DNA from: Lysobacterales bacterium
GTDB lineage: Bacteria; Pseudomonadota; Gammaproteobacteria; Xanthomonadales; SZUA-5
Reading direction: 5' to 3'
DNA length: 64,000 nucleotides
Assembly (NCBI GenBank): GCA_022841325.1
Contig: JALHRS010000003.1
Span: 62,001 to 126,000 of the forward strand
Below the pieces are notes generated by a model. It made no database searches and was not told the DNA's origin. It saw only the letters and a program-made list of their open reading frames with translations. Of this stretch, positions 14,898-23,103 are shown one piece after another. Positions within the stretch are counted from its first letter, which is position 1. Every line of letters begins with the position of its first letter. The position numbers and the translations under genes were made by a program.

Positions 14898-15033
14898 GCT
14901 GGAGCGAGAGTTCATTGCGGACGCGATAGCGGCCGAGAACGTGCGGCGGGTGCTGGACGGTGTGTTGCCCGGCTGCCCGCTACGGGACACGTTGGCGCGG
15001 CGCGTTTGGAGCAACACGGGCCGCGACATGTGA
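14890..15033 (+). CDS. Small 47-aa phage protein
   Basis: The frame ATG 14,890 to TGA 15,031-15,033 encodes 47 residues starting MTELEREFIADAIAAENVRR. It overlaps the o-spanin gene by 8 nt and its stop overlaps a GTG start (GTGA) for the next gene, so the translational-coupling pattern of the late operon continues through it. Helical, with one cysteine. No known family. Support comes from packing alone. Confidence 0.55.
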   Translation: MTELEREFIADAIAAENVRRVLDGVLPGCPLRDTLARRVWSNTGRDM

Positions 15034-15407
15034 GCGATCGAATCGAAATCCCGGTGGTCGAGGGCGACAGCTGGAAGTGCGTCGTGGAGCTGCGCGACGC
15101 TGCCGGCGACCCGTTCCCGTTCACCGGCCTGACGGCGCACATGACCCTGCGCCGGGATCTCAACTCACCCGCGTTCGCAACGCTGAGCAGTGCGCCAGGA
15201 GGCGGGCTGGAACTCGATTCTCCCGGCGCGGGGGACATCTACGTCACTGTGCCGAGCAATGTCACCGCTGGGCTGTGCCGGCGCAAGCAGGCCGTGCGCA
15301 TCGACACCGAGCTGGAGCTGCGCGATGGCTCAGACCCTCCCGATGTGCAGAGCTACGCCAAACTGACTTACGTCGTGACGCCGGAGTCCACCAGTGTCAG
15401 CGCCTGA
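15030..15407 (+). CDS. Phage protein with beta-sandwich character (BppU-N-like)
   Basis: 125 residues from GTG at 15,030 (overlapping the previous stop). Beta-rich: RIEIPVVEGDSWKCVVELRD, FPFTGLTAHMTLRRDL and QSYAKLTYVVTPESTSVSA. The plan (binding of a 'resource' type property list, then T..Mtlr) is like the small N-terminal baseplate/fibre-associated domains placed before tail fibres in many phages. It is followed with a 14-nt overlap by the tail-fibre-like gene, supporting an adaptor function. Assignment to a named family is tentative. Confidence 0.6.
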   Translation: MSDRIEIPVVEGDSWKCVVELRDAAGDPFPFTGLTAHMTLRRDLNSPAFATLSSAPGGGLELDSPGAGDIYVTVPSNVTAGLCRRKQAVRIDTELELRDGSDPPDVQSYAKLTYVVTPESTSVSA

Positions 15408-16629
15408 GACCGTCCGGGTCATCGTCGAGACGCCGGTCATCCAGGTGACCACAGGCTTGCCGGGTCCGCGTGGGCTGCAGGGCACGCCGGGCGATGGAGA
15501 CGTGGGCGCGCAGATCGCTGCGGCGCCGGTCAAAGTCACGCCGGTCGATGCTGACACGTTTGGATTTCTGGATTCCGTCAGTGGGCTGTTGCGCAAGCTG
15601 AGCTGGGCGAACATCAAAGCGATGTTTGCGACGGTCGCGACGACGGGCGCGTATGACGATCTGAGCGGGCGCCCGACGCTGGGAAGCGCGGCGGCTGCCA
15701 GCACAGGCGATTTCGACGCGGCCGGCGCCGCGTCTGGCGCTGTCGCTGCGCATGCGGCGGGCAGCGGCGTGCATGCGCCCGCTGCGCTCTCGTCGGGCGG
15801 CGCTACGCCCGGTCAAGTGCTGCAATGGACCGGTGCGGCATGGGTGCCGGCGACAGTCGGTGGCGCTAGTCCAGGCGGCGTGGGCGCAGAGCTGCAGTAC
15901 CGCGCCAGCGCCACGGAACTGGGCGCCGTGCCGGGTTCGGCCGTGGACGGCCAGGGGCGTGTCAGCTTGGGCGCTGGCGGATCACCGGTCGCGCGCGTTC
16001 ACGCAGCTGCGGTGTCCGCATCTGAGCCTGCAGTAGTCGCGCAGATGTTTGCGGGGCAAAGCGCTGCCGGTTTGGAGGTGAGGACAAGCGCGGGCACAGT
16101 GATCGCGTGCGTTCTGCCGGCTACAGGCGGCCTGGGCGAGAGACTGCGCGTCGGCATCGCGGGTGGTGAAGGCTGGATGCTGGGGAAAGGCATCAACGGC
16201 GTGGAACTGATTACCTCGTTTCAGGAGGGTTATCCCGGGCGGCACGTGCTGCACCAGTTCAACCCCGACGGAAAAACCCAGTTGAACTGCTACAGCGCCG
16301 GGGCCTACCTCAGTTTCGCATTCGGCGGCGCCGAGGTGGCCAGATTTGCGCCATCCACCTTCCGATTTCAGTTGTACCGGCCAATGTCTTGGGGTGCGAC
16401 TACGTCTGGCACACAAGATGTTGAACTCTCTCGCTCTGCGGCCGCCGTTCTCGCGCTCTCGAATCCTGTGGCTGGCGGTGCCGCGCTGGAGCTGGCAGAA
16501 ATGTCCGAGCCTACCGCCCCGGCAGCAAACAAGGCACGGCTCTTCCTGGAAGACGACGGTGCCGGGAAAACCCGCCTCATGGTGCGGTTCCCGTCTGGCA
16601 CCAGCCAACAAATCTCAGCGGAACCATAG
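15394..16629 (+). CDS. Tail-fibre-like or receptor-binding protein
   Basis: 411 residues from GTG at 15,394. A short collagen-like stretch (GLPGPRGLQGTPGDG, about 22-36) is followed by FATVATTGAYDDLSGRPTLG, a repeat unit typical of phage tail fibres. The middle is Ala/Gly/Ser-rich (about 95-170). The C-terminal half is beta-rich and may be the trimeric host-binding part (about 200-411). No chaperone gene is recognised next to it. Unusually it precedes the terminase block rather than following the distal tail genes, hinting at modular acquisition. Confidence 0.75.
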   Translation: MSAPETVRVIVETPVIQVTTGLPGPRGLQGTPGDGDVGAQIAAAPVKVTPVDADTFGFLDSVSGLLRKLSWANIKAMFATVATTGAYDDLSGRPTLGSAAAASTGDFDAAGAASGAVAAHAAGSGVHAPAALSSGGATPGQVLQWTGAAWVPATVGGASPGGVGAELQYRASATELGAVPGSAVDGQGRVSLGAGGSPVARVHAAAVSASEPAVVAQMFAGQSAAGLEVRTSAGTVIACVLPATGGLGERLRVGIAGGEGWMLGKGINGVELITSFQEGYPGRHVLHQFNPDGKTQLNCYSAGAYLSFAFGGAEVARFAPSTFRFQLYRPMSWGATTSGTQDVELSRSAAAVLALSNPVAGGAALELAEMSEPTAPAANKARLFLEDDGAGKTRLMVRFPSGTSQQISAEP

Positions 16630-16631
16630 CT

Positions 16632-17120
16632 ATGGCATTAAGACTTCGGTGCACCAACCCCGATACGGGCCAAGTTGTCAATTACTGGCGACTGGACGAT
16701 CTCCATATCAGCACTAGCTATAGCCGGATGTCGGTGACGTTCGGAGGGTACGCGTCGCGCGAATGGCGACTTGGCAATGGCCGTCCAGGCGATGTCGTGA
16801 CCTTCTTGCTTGGTCCCGAGCAGTTTGTGCCGTTCGCCCAGCGCACGCTATTCGACGATCTAAAGTCCGCAGGCCATGCCGTAGACACCTGGTGCGCCGA
16901 GTCGCAACTGGCACTGAAGAGGGAAATTACAGCCAACGTGGTTGCACGCGGGGCGTATCGAATCGCACGCCTCATGCGTCGCGCGATTCCAGTCGGCGCT
17001 GAGATGAATAACGAAACCGGCGAGGTGGTGCTACCCACCGGCGAGGTCATCGCCGCTACCGACGTTGACCATGAGAGCAATACGATCCCTAGCTTGTTTG
17101 CCCAGGCGGAGGATGACTGA
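16632..17120 (+). CDS. Phage protein of unknown function downstream of fibre gene
   Basis: 162 residues, beginning two bases after the fibre stop. The N-terminal half has CTNPDTGQVVNYWRLDDLHI and beta-strand patterns, the middle SQLALKREITANVVARGAYR is helical, and the C-terminal GEVVLPTGEVIAATDVDHES is beta-like. No recognised family. Its location could make it a fibre-assembly helper or a capping protein; neither is shown by sequence. Confidence 0.6.
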   Translation: MALRLRCTNPDTGQVVNYWRLDDLHISTSYSRMSVTFGGYASREWRLGNGRPGDVVTFLLGPEQFVPFAQRTLFDDLKSAGHAVDTWCAESQLALKREITANVVARGAYRIARLMRRAIPVGAEMNNETGEVVLPTGEVIAATDVDHESNTIPSLFAQAEDD

Positions 17121-17393
17121 GTGCAAGCGGCCGTCCCAACCCACCTCTACATCCTGATTGCCGTGCTTGTCGTGGCGCAGATCCTCACGTCGTCACTGGC
17201 GGGCTGGCTCTGGGCGCGGGTTACCACGGCGCCGACGCATGCGGATCTGCAGGGGCTGCGCAGGGACATTCAGGACACCACTGAGAGCGTGGGGCACCTC
17301 GCCGAACGCGTCGCAGCACAAGGGGCGATGGCCGAGCAGACGTTGGCCAGCGTGAGAGTGATCCAGAGCTATCTGATGGAGAGCAAGCCGTGA
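17121..17393 (+). CDS. Mu gp25-type membrane protein (DUF2730)
   Basis: 90 residues from GTG directly after the previous stop. One N-terminal transmembrane helix (LYILIAVLVVAQILTSSLAG) is followed by a coiled-coil-like stretch (DLQGLRRDIQDTTESVGHLA). Size, topology and the next genes (gp26-, gp27- and gp28-like) match the DUF2730 protein of Mu-like phages. Function in virion formation is not known; an i-spanin-like role has been suggested by its topology. Confidence 0.75.
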   Translation: MQAAVPTHLYILIAVLVVAQILTSSLAGWLWARVTTAPTHADLQGLRRDIQDTTESVGHLAERVAAQGAMAEQTLASVRVIQSYLMESKP

Positions 17394-17686
17394 GCTTTCT
17401 AGACTACATTCGGCCGCAGCGGCGGCTGGTGATCCTGCGGATGCTGAGCGAGATCGCCAGTCACCGCACCAACACCAGCGTGCTCGTCGACGGCGCCAAT
17501 CACTACGGCGTGGTGAGCACGCGAGACGACGTGCGCACCGATGTGTCTTGGCTGGCCGAGCAGGGCCTGGTGCGCACTGAGCAGCTGACTGACAACGTGC
17601 AGCTGGTGGTGCTGACCGAGCGCGGTGCCGACGTTGCCGAGGGTCGCGCCTCGGTGCCCGGTGTGCGCAAGCCGAGTCCGCGCTGA
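17390..17686 (+). CDS. Mu gp26-type winged-helix phage protein
   Basis: 98 residues from GTG at 17,390 overlapping the previous stop. The body reads as a winged helix: RRLVILRMLSEIASHRTNTS, a recognition region DDVRTDVSWLAEQGLV and wing RTEQLTDNVQLVVLTERGAD. This is the layout of the Mu gp26 / VpaChn25_0724 phage family and it keeps the same gene order. Role unknown; DNA-binding is inferred. Confidence 0.82.
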   Translation: MSFLDYIRPQRRLVILRMLSEIASHRTNTSVLVDGANHYGVVSTRDDVRTDVSWLAEQGLVRTEQLTDNVQLVVLTERGADVAEGRASVPGVRKPSPR

Positions 17687-18246
17687 TGGGCCGGCGCTCT
17701 TCTATCAAGGCCGCGCCCGATCCGATTCGCTCGGAGATCGAGCGCATGCTGCGCGCGGACAAGTTCAGCCTGGACGAGATGCTGGACATGCTGCGGGCGC
17801 AGTTCCCCGAGGATGCCGACAAGATTCCGTCGCGCTCGTCGCTGGGACGCTACCGGCAGACGATGGACGGGATGTTCCAGCGCATGCGTGAGATCGATTC
17901 GGCGAGCCGGGCGATGGTCTCCGAGTTCGGTGAGAACCCCGACGACCGCGGCGGCGCGCTGCTGACGCAGGCTGTGACCAGCTTGGCGACTCACGTGGCG
18001 CTGCGGGCCAACGAAGAGCCTGATGAAGTTTCTATCGGGCAGATCAAGGATCTGGCACGGGCAGCGCGCAATGTCATGGATGCACGCCGCGTGGGCCTCA
18101 AGGAACGCCAGGAGATCGAGGCGGCGGCGCGCGACAAGCTCAAGCGCGAGCAACAGGCCAAGCTCGGCGATATGGCCAAGTCGGGATCGATCTCCCAGGA
18201 CACGCTGGACCGTATTCGCCGCGAGGTCTACGGAATCGGCGCATGA
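17686..18246 (+). CDS. Small terminase-type protein (Mu gp27, DUF3486)
   Basis: 186 residues. The opening GRRSSIKAAPDPIRSEIERM followed by LDEMLDMLRAQFPEDADKIP and SRSSLGRYRQTMDGMFQRMR is characteristic of DUF3486 (Mu gp27). The protein is helical throughout with a basic C-terminal region (RDKLKREQQAKLGDMAKSG). It is coupled by 4-nt overlaps to the genes on both sides. In Mu-type packaging it serves as small terminase subunit, recognising the phage pac site and assisting the large subunit. Confidence 0.88.
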   Translation: MGRRSSIKAAPDPIRSEIERMLRADKFSLDEMLDMLRAQFPEDADKIPSRSSLGRYRQTMDGMFQRMREIDSASRAMVSEFGENPDDRGGALLTQAVTSLATHVALRANEEPDEVSIGQIKDLARAARNVMDARRVGLKERQEIEAAARDKLKREQQAKLGDMAKSGSISQDTLDRIRREVYGIGA

Positions 18247-19658
18247 GTCGCTCGGCCATCCAGCTCTACGGCTACCAGCAGCGCTACTTGCTCGACAAGT
18301 CGCGATTCAAGATCGCCATGTTCGCGCGCCAGACGGGAAAGTCGTTTACGACGACGCTGGAGGTGGTCGACGATGTCTTCCAGGCAATGGCGGACGGCCG
18401 GCGCGAACGCTGGGTGATCCTGTCCCGCGGCGAGCGGCAGGCCCGCGAGGCCTTTCGCGAGGGCGTCATGCGCCACGCACAGGCTTACGACCTGGGCGCG
18501 CGTGAGATTGCATCGGAATACCGCGGCGACGAAGGCACCTACAACCAGCTGGAGGCCGAGTTTGCCGGTGGCAGCCGCATCATCGCGCTGCCGGCGAACC
18601 CGGATACGGCGCGTGGGTACTCGGCCAATGTGTTTCTGGACGAGTTTGCGATTCACCAGGACAGCCGCGAGATCTGGGGCGCGCTGTTTCCGGTCATCAG
18701 CGCTGGTTACCGCATCCGCATTGCGAGCACTCCGAAGGGTCGCAAGAACAAGTTCTACGAGCTGTGGACCACGGACAAGGGCGCGTGGGCTCGTCACCAG
18801 GTAGACATCCATCAGGCGGTTGCCGACGGCCTGCCGCGCAACATCGAAGAGTTGCGCGAGAACCTGGGCGACGAGGAGCTGTGGCGGCAAGAGTTCTTGC
18901 TGGAGTTCATCGACGAGGCGACGGCGTACCTGCCGTGGGATCTGATCAACTCCTGCGAGCACGTTCTGGCCGGCGATCCGGATCGGTATGAGGGCGGCGA
19001 GTGCGTCGTGGGCGTGGACATTGGCCGGCATAAGGATCTGTTCGTGATCCAGGTGCTGGAAGCGGTCGGCGACGTCTGGTGGCACCGCGAGGAGATCGCG
19101 CTGCAACGAGCGAGCTTCGCAATGCAGGACGATGCGCTCGACCAGGTCATGAAGCGCTACAACGTATCGCTGTGCCAGATGGACAAGACTGGCATCGGTG
19201 AGAAGCCGGTCGAGGACGCGCAGCGCCGCTATGGAGCGCGGGTGCAGGGCGTGCAGTTCAGCCAGGCCAGCAAGCTGCGGATGGCCAGCGCGAGCAAGCG
19301 CGCGTTCGAGGATCGCCGAGTGCGGATCCCGAGCGGTCACGACGATCTGCGTAACGACCTGCACAAGATCAAGCGCGAGCCGGGCACGGGCGAGACGCCG
19401 AGGTTCACGGCCGACCGCGACGCCGGTGGCCACGCTGACCGGGCCTGGTCGATGTTCCTGGCGCTCGATGCCGCGATGGCGCCTCGCCAGGCCGCAGCCG
19501 GCACGACAGTCGAGCAGGCGCCCGGCGGGTTCACTCCATCCAGGGCGCCAGAACCGTCTGAGGGGCTCTTCGGACGCATCAAGGACAGGCTGCGCAGGAG
19601 CGCCTCTGAGCGCTTCAGGGGGCCTGGGATACGGCTAGACCCCGGAAAACGGCGCTAA
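18243..19658 (+). CDS. Terminase large subunit (Mu gp28-type)
   Basis: 471 residues. The ATPase part has a Walker A variant ARQTGKSFTT (about 30-39), Walker B VFLDEFA (about 137-143) and coupling motif IASTPKGRKNKF. A nuclease domain follows with its first acidic residue in GVDIGRHKDLF (about 257-267). This is the order expected for headful-packaging terminases of Mu-type phages, which cut the phage plus flanking host DNA from replicated copies. Full length, intact, with a short Ala/Pro tail. Confidence 0.93.
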   Translation: MSRSAIQLYGYQQRYLLDKSRFKIAMFARQTGKSFTTTLEVVDDVFQAMADGRRERWVILSRGERQAREAFREGVMRHAQAYDLGAREIASEYRGDEGTYNQLEAEFAGGSRIIALPANPDTARGYSANVFLDEFAIHQDSREIWGALFPVISAGYRIRIASTPKGRKNKFYELWTTDKGAWARHQVDIHQAVADGLPRNIEELRENLGDEELWRQEFLLEFIDEATAYLPWDLINSCEHVLAGDPDRYEGGECVVGVDIGRHKDLFVIQVLEAVGDVWWHREEIALQRASFAMQDDALDQVMKRYNVSLCQMDKTGIGEKPVEDAQRRYGARVQGVQFSQASKLRMASASKRAFEDRRVRIPSGHDDLRNDLHKIKREPGTGETPRFTADRDAGGHADRAWSMFLALDAAMAPRQAAAGTTVEQAPGGFTPSRAPEPSEGLFGRIKDRLRRSASERFRGPGIRLDPGKRR

Positions 19659-19691
19659 GGCCGGTCCGGAACGTTCCCCGAGGGAGAAATC

Positions 19692-21104
19692 ATGGGACTG
19701 TTGCAATCAATCGGACGTGTATTCGGGTTTGGCCGCATGGTCGAGGCTGCTGGGCAATCGATCGACGCCGATGACGACCAGTGGCGTCGGCTGTCGGGTG
19801 ACGCCAATCGCGACCTGGCGCCGATGACGCAGGAGCGGATGCAGGCGCTGGCCGTGTACCTGTGGGAGCGCAATGGTCTGGCCAATCGGCTGATCGAATT
19901 GCCGATCGCGTACATGCTCGGCAAGGGCTGTCGCGTGGTGGTCGACGACGAGGACGCCCAAGCGGTTCTGAATCGCCATTGGAATGACGGCCTCAACTGC
20001 TGGGATCTGAAGCTGCAGAAGCGCGCCCGTGAGCTGGGGCTGTTCGGTGAACAGTGCTGGCCGATCTTCCGCAATGCCGTGAGCGGCTTCGTGCGCTTCG
20101 GCTATCTGGACCCGTCTCTGATCGACGGCGTTGTCAGCGATCCCGACAACATCGAACAGCCGATCGGCATTCGCACCAAGGCGGATGAGCAGGGCAACAA
20201 GAAGACATATCGCGTGGTGGTCAACGTGCGCGAGACGGCATTCGGCCGGGCAGCTCAGGCGATGCGTGCGCAGATGGTCGACGGCGAGTGTCTTTACTTC
20301 CGGGTGAATGACCTTTCCGCTGGCAAAAGAGGTCGCTCGGATCTGCTGCCGCTGTGCGACTGGCTGGATGCCTATGACGAGTTCCTCTACGGCGAGCTGG
20401 ATCGATCAGACCACCTGCGCAACTACGTCTGGGATGTGACCCTGAAGGGCGCTGACGCGGCCACGGTCATCCAGCGGGCGAAGGAGATTCAGGCGCCGGC
20501 ACCGAACAGCGTGCGCGTGCACAACGACAGCGAGACCTGGGCTGCGGTATCGCCCAACCTTGCCACCTACGAGGCTGCGGCCGGCGCCCGGCTGTTCCGC
20601 AATCACATCCTCGGCAGCCGGACGCTGCCACCGACTTGGTTCGCCGATGGCGAGGACGCCAACAAGAGCAACAGCCAGGGAATGGCAGAGCCGACCGAGC
20701 GGGTGCTGGAATCGCGCCAGACCTATCTGGGATACGCGATCGCCGAGACCATGCGCTATGTGCTGCGCTCAGCTTGGAATGCACTCGACCGAGACGTGAC
20801 CGAGGACGAGCAGGCGATTCTGGATACGGTGCGTGTTGACTGGCCATCGCTGACGGCCAAGGACACCACGAAATATTCGTCGGCGTTTCAGCAGACCGTT
20901 GCAGCCGGCGCCCAGGCGATTGCCGAAGGGTTGCTGACGCGGGAGACGGTGGTGGCCTTGCTCGCCTCCCTCGCTTCGCAGCTCGGTGTCGAGATCGATG
21001 CTGATGCCGAGTTGGCGGCGGCGCTGGATGAGCGGTCAAAGGAAGGTGGAGATCCGAGTCAGTTCGAACCGGCGGTGTTGGACACTGGCGCTCAGGAGGC
21101 GTGA
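19692..21104 (+). CDS. Portal protein
   Basis: 470 residues from ATG at 19,692 with a GGGAG ribosome site. The N-terminal helices (ALAVYLWERNGLANRLIELP), the GKGCRVVVDDEDAQ clip-like strands, SLIDGVVSDPDNIEQPIGIR and a long C-terminal helical crown are typical of phage portals. It does not look like the Mu gp29 (DUF935) portal, so the packaging portal seems to come from a siphovirus module. Location between terminase and Mu F-like head gene supports the call. It forms the dodecameric DNA entry ring. Confidence 0.85.
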   Translation: MGLLQSIGRVFGFGRMVEAAGQSIDADDDQWRRLSGDANRDLAPMTQERMQALAVYLWERNGLANRLIELPIAYMLGKGCRVVVDDEDAQAVLNRHWNDGLNCWDLKLQKRARELGLFGEQCWPIFRNAVSGFVRFGYLDPSLIDGVVSDPDNIEQPIGIRTKADEQGNKKTYRVVVNVRETAFGRAAQAMRAQMVDGECLYFRVNDLSAGKRGRSDLLPLCDWLDAYDEFLYGELDRSDHLRNYVWDVTLKGADAATVIQRAKEIQAPAPNSVRVHNDSETWAAVSPNLATYEAAAGARLFRNHILGSRTLPPTWFADGEDANKSNSQGMAEPTERVLESRQTYLGYAIAETMRYVLRSAWNALDRDVTEDEQAILDTVRVDWPSLTAKDTTKYSSAFQQTVAAGAQAIAEGLLTRETVVALLASLASQLGVEIDADAELAAALDERSKEGGDPSQFEPAVLDTGAQEA

Positions 21105-22049
21105 GTGACCCCGATCGAAGCCTATCGCGCAGAGCTACGCCGGCAACTGGCCGCGTTGCCGCGACTGCAACGGGAAACGATCGAACAGGTCGTGACCGAG
21201 CTTGAGCGGGCGCGGACGGCGATCGTTGCCGAGCTGCAGAGTGAGCTGAGCGACGCCAGGCGAACTGCCCGGACGCGGCTGCTGGCCGAGATTGAGCGGC
21301 AAATCATGGCGTGGTCTTCAGCTGCTGCGCAGATCGCCACCCTGGCTGCCGGCGTCGCCTGGGAAGCTGGCATGGCGATGGTCAGCGCGCCGCTCGCGGC
21401 GGCTGGCATCGGCGTGACCGTGGGCACGCGGATCAACCCTCGCGCGCTGGCCAGTGTGCAGCAGCTGCTCACCGATCGAATCGCCGATGCAGGGCGCCAG
21501 GCCATTGCTCGGATCAACACGGTGATCACCCAGTCGCTGATCGGCACCACTGCGCAATCGGATGCGATCAGCCAGGTGGCCGAGATCCTCGGCTCACCGC
21601 GGCGCCGTGCGCAGACCATCATCTTTACCGAAGTCGGCCGAGCCCATTCGATGGCCACGCACGCGGCGATGATTGAAGCTGCCGACCAAGTGCCGGGCCT
21701 GCGCAAGCGCTGGATGAAGAGCGGCAAGATCCATCCGCGCCGCGACCATGTGCGCGCGCACAATCAGATTCAGCTGGCTGGTGAGCCGTTCCTGGTAGCC
21801 GGCGAGAAGCTGATGTTTCCGCGCGATCCCAACGGCAGCGCCGGCAACACCATCAACTGCGGGTGCATGTCGATACCAGTGGTTGACGGCTCGACGCTGG
21901 GAGCAAGCACGGTACGGATAGATCGCGCGACGGGCGATCTATCGCTGGAGCGACGCGAGGGGTTGACGCCTGCCGAGCTGGCGGTGGGTGCGACGCTCGA
22001 TGATGCAGAGCAGGCGGGGTTGATTGTGGTGCGGGATGGTGTTCCATGA
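21105..22049 (+). CDS. Head morphogenesis protein (Mu F / SPP1 gp7 family)
   Basis: 314 residues from GTG directly after the portal stop. The C-terminal domain has the family signature: IIFTEVGRAHSMATHAAMIE, KRWMKSGKIHPRRDHVRAHN and NTINCGCMSIPVVDG. The N-terminal half is a long helical region with a hydrophobic patch (VAWEAGMAMVSAPLAAAGIG). These minor head proteins bind the portal and are ejected or retained inside the head. Its final ATG overlap (ATGA) couples it to an inserted accessory gene, not to the protease. Confidence 0.9.
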   Translation: MTPIEAYRAELRRQLAALPRLQRETIEQVVTELERARTAIVAELQSELSDARRTARTRLLAEIERQIMAWSSAAAQIATLAAGVAWEAGMAMVSAPLAAAGIGVTVGTRINPRALASVQQLLTDRIADAGRQAIARINTVITQSLIGTTAQSDAISQVAEILGSPRRRAQTIIFTEVGRAHSMATHAAMIEAADQVPGLRKRWMKSGKIHPRRDHVRAHNQIQLAGEPFLVAGEKLMFPRDPNGSAGNTINCGCMSIPVVDGSTLGASTVRIDRATGDLSLERREGLTPAELAVGATLDDAEQAGLIVVRDGVP

Positions 22050-22549
22050 GCAGCAGTAATAAGGAAACGGTCGAACTTATCTGTGCTGCGGACGTTCTCG
22101 TGAGGGGATTGCGCAGATGTGGGTTCTGTGAACAGACCTATTGGAAACGGCTGCACGGAATGTCCCATGACGGATCTCGCACGGGAACGCAGTACATGTG
22201 CGCGCACTGCGGTGCGCGTGGACCATTTACTGAAAACGTGCATGAGGCACTGTCCGCGGTTTGGACAGAGGACGGAAGACTCAGGGTTAACCGAGTCGAA
22301 AATGGGTTTGAACCGGTAGTCCTTCATTCCTCACCACACGAGCACATCCTGTCGAAGGGGATCGAAGTGCTAAGGTTGACGTCCTATGCCGCACGTCAAT
22401 GCACAAGGCACGGAATCAAATCGGTCGGTCAGCTCGCTGGAATGAGTCCTGTCGAGATCTTGATGCTCCCGAGATTTGGCATCGGGTCGCTTCGCAATAT
22501 CGAGGATCGGCTGGCCATGAATGGCATTCGCCTTGCGGTACATCGGTAG
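22046..22549 (+). CDS. Zinc-ribbon plus RNA polymerase alpha-CTD-like accessory protein
   Basis: 167 residues. Residues 25-55 hold two cysteine pairs (CGFC and CAHC) spaced like a zinc ribbon, with the ending CAHCGARGP that recalls restriction-alleviation Lar-type proteins. Residues 104-163 (GIEVLRLTSYAARQCTRHGI ... LPRFGIGSLRNIEDRL) align over their length with the helix-hairpin-helix alpha C-terminal domain of RNA polymerase. Of the DNA-contact residues in E. coli, those corresponding to G296 and S299 are kept, R265 and N268 are replaced by Y and R, and K298 by G. Base composition is lower-GC than the flanking genes. Inserted with ATGA coupling between head genes, it looks like a transcription-acting accessory gene. 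Confidence 0.72.
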   Translation: MSSSNKETVELICAADVLVRGLRRCGFCEQTYWKRLHGMSHDGSRTGTQYMCAHCGARGPFTENVHEALSAVWTEDGRLRVNRVENGFEPVVLHSSPHEHILSKGIEVLRLTSYAARQCTRHGIKSVGQLAGMSPVEILMLPRFGIGSLRNIEDRLAMNGIRLAVHR

Positions 22550-22574
22550 CTCTTTGACCCGCGTCACAAGACCC
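22550..22574 (+). promoter_or_regulatory. 25-bp element, copy B, upstream of capsid block
   Basis: Begins directly after the stop of the alpha-CTD-like gene and matches copy A (11,515-11,539) at 23 of 25 positions (shared core GACCCrCGTCACAAGACCC). It contains TTTGACCC, a possible -35-like stretch, and an imperfect dyad CTTTGAC/GTCACAAG. It precedes the gene at 22,639 by 65 bp. Candidate binding site for a phage late regulator. Confidence 0.55.
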
Positions 22575-22638
22575 ATAGACAGCACCTCGCGCAACCTGCC
22601 ACCTCGAAACGACTTTGTCCTTGTCGAGAGTGCAGGAA

Positions 22639-23103
22639 ATGGCCAAATCTAGCCCCACCAAGAAACCCGATTCGCCTGCTGCGCCTGACGGCGCGGCTAA
22701 AGCGGCTGATGCCGCGGGCACACTTCCAAGCCAGGTCGGGGCTGGGGAGCAACCCGGTGCCGCTGACAAGGCGGCGCCGGGCTCTGCAAAGAATCCTGAG
22801 AGAGCGCGGCCGGGTGATGGCGAGACCGGCAAGAAGTCGGGTGCTGTTAAGACCGACAAGAAGAAGGCACCCGACGGCGGTGCGCCGCCGTCGGGCAGCC
22901 GTCGCACTGCCAAGCGCGACCTGGTGCGAGTGCACCCCAAGGCAGCCGACAACAAGATCCCGGACGACGTCCTGCGGCAAGCCTGCGAGGACGTTGACGT
23001 CTCGGATGTGATCGGCGCTCGCCGATACCCGGACCGCTGGGTGCTGGTGGTGATGAGCGAGACGCGCGCCTGGAAGATCGAGGTGCCACATGCTGCGAAG
23101 TAA
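22639..23103 (+). CDS. Low-complexity phage head-region protein
   Basis: 154 residues from ATG at 22,639 (AGGA upstream). The first two thirds are Ala/Pro/Gly/Lys-rich and probably disordered (KSSPTKKPDSPAAPDGAAKA). The last 55 residues are folded-looking: LVRVHPKAADNKIPDDVLRQ, VSDVIGARRYPDRWVLVVMS. The C-terminal domain resembles small proteins found before the prohead protease in Mu-like phages; an internal scaffold or decoration role is possible. It overlaps the protease-capsid start by 14 nt. Family not named. Confidence 0.65.
   Translation: MAKSSPTKKPDSPAAPDGAAKAADAAGTLPSQVGAGEQPGAADKAAPGSAKNPERARPGDGETGKKSGAVKTDKKKAPDGGAPPSGSRRTAKRDLVRVHPKAADNKIPDDVLRQACEDVDVSDVIGARRYPDRWVLVVMSETRAWKIEVPHAAK

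Noticed and set aside
11515-22574. The 25-bp repeated element as phage attachment site
   Set aside because: Transposable phages do not use att sites and both copies are internal to the prophage.
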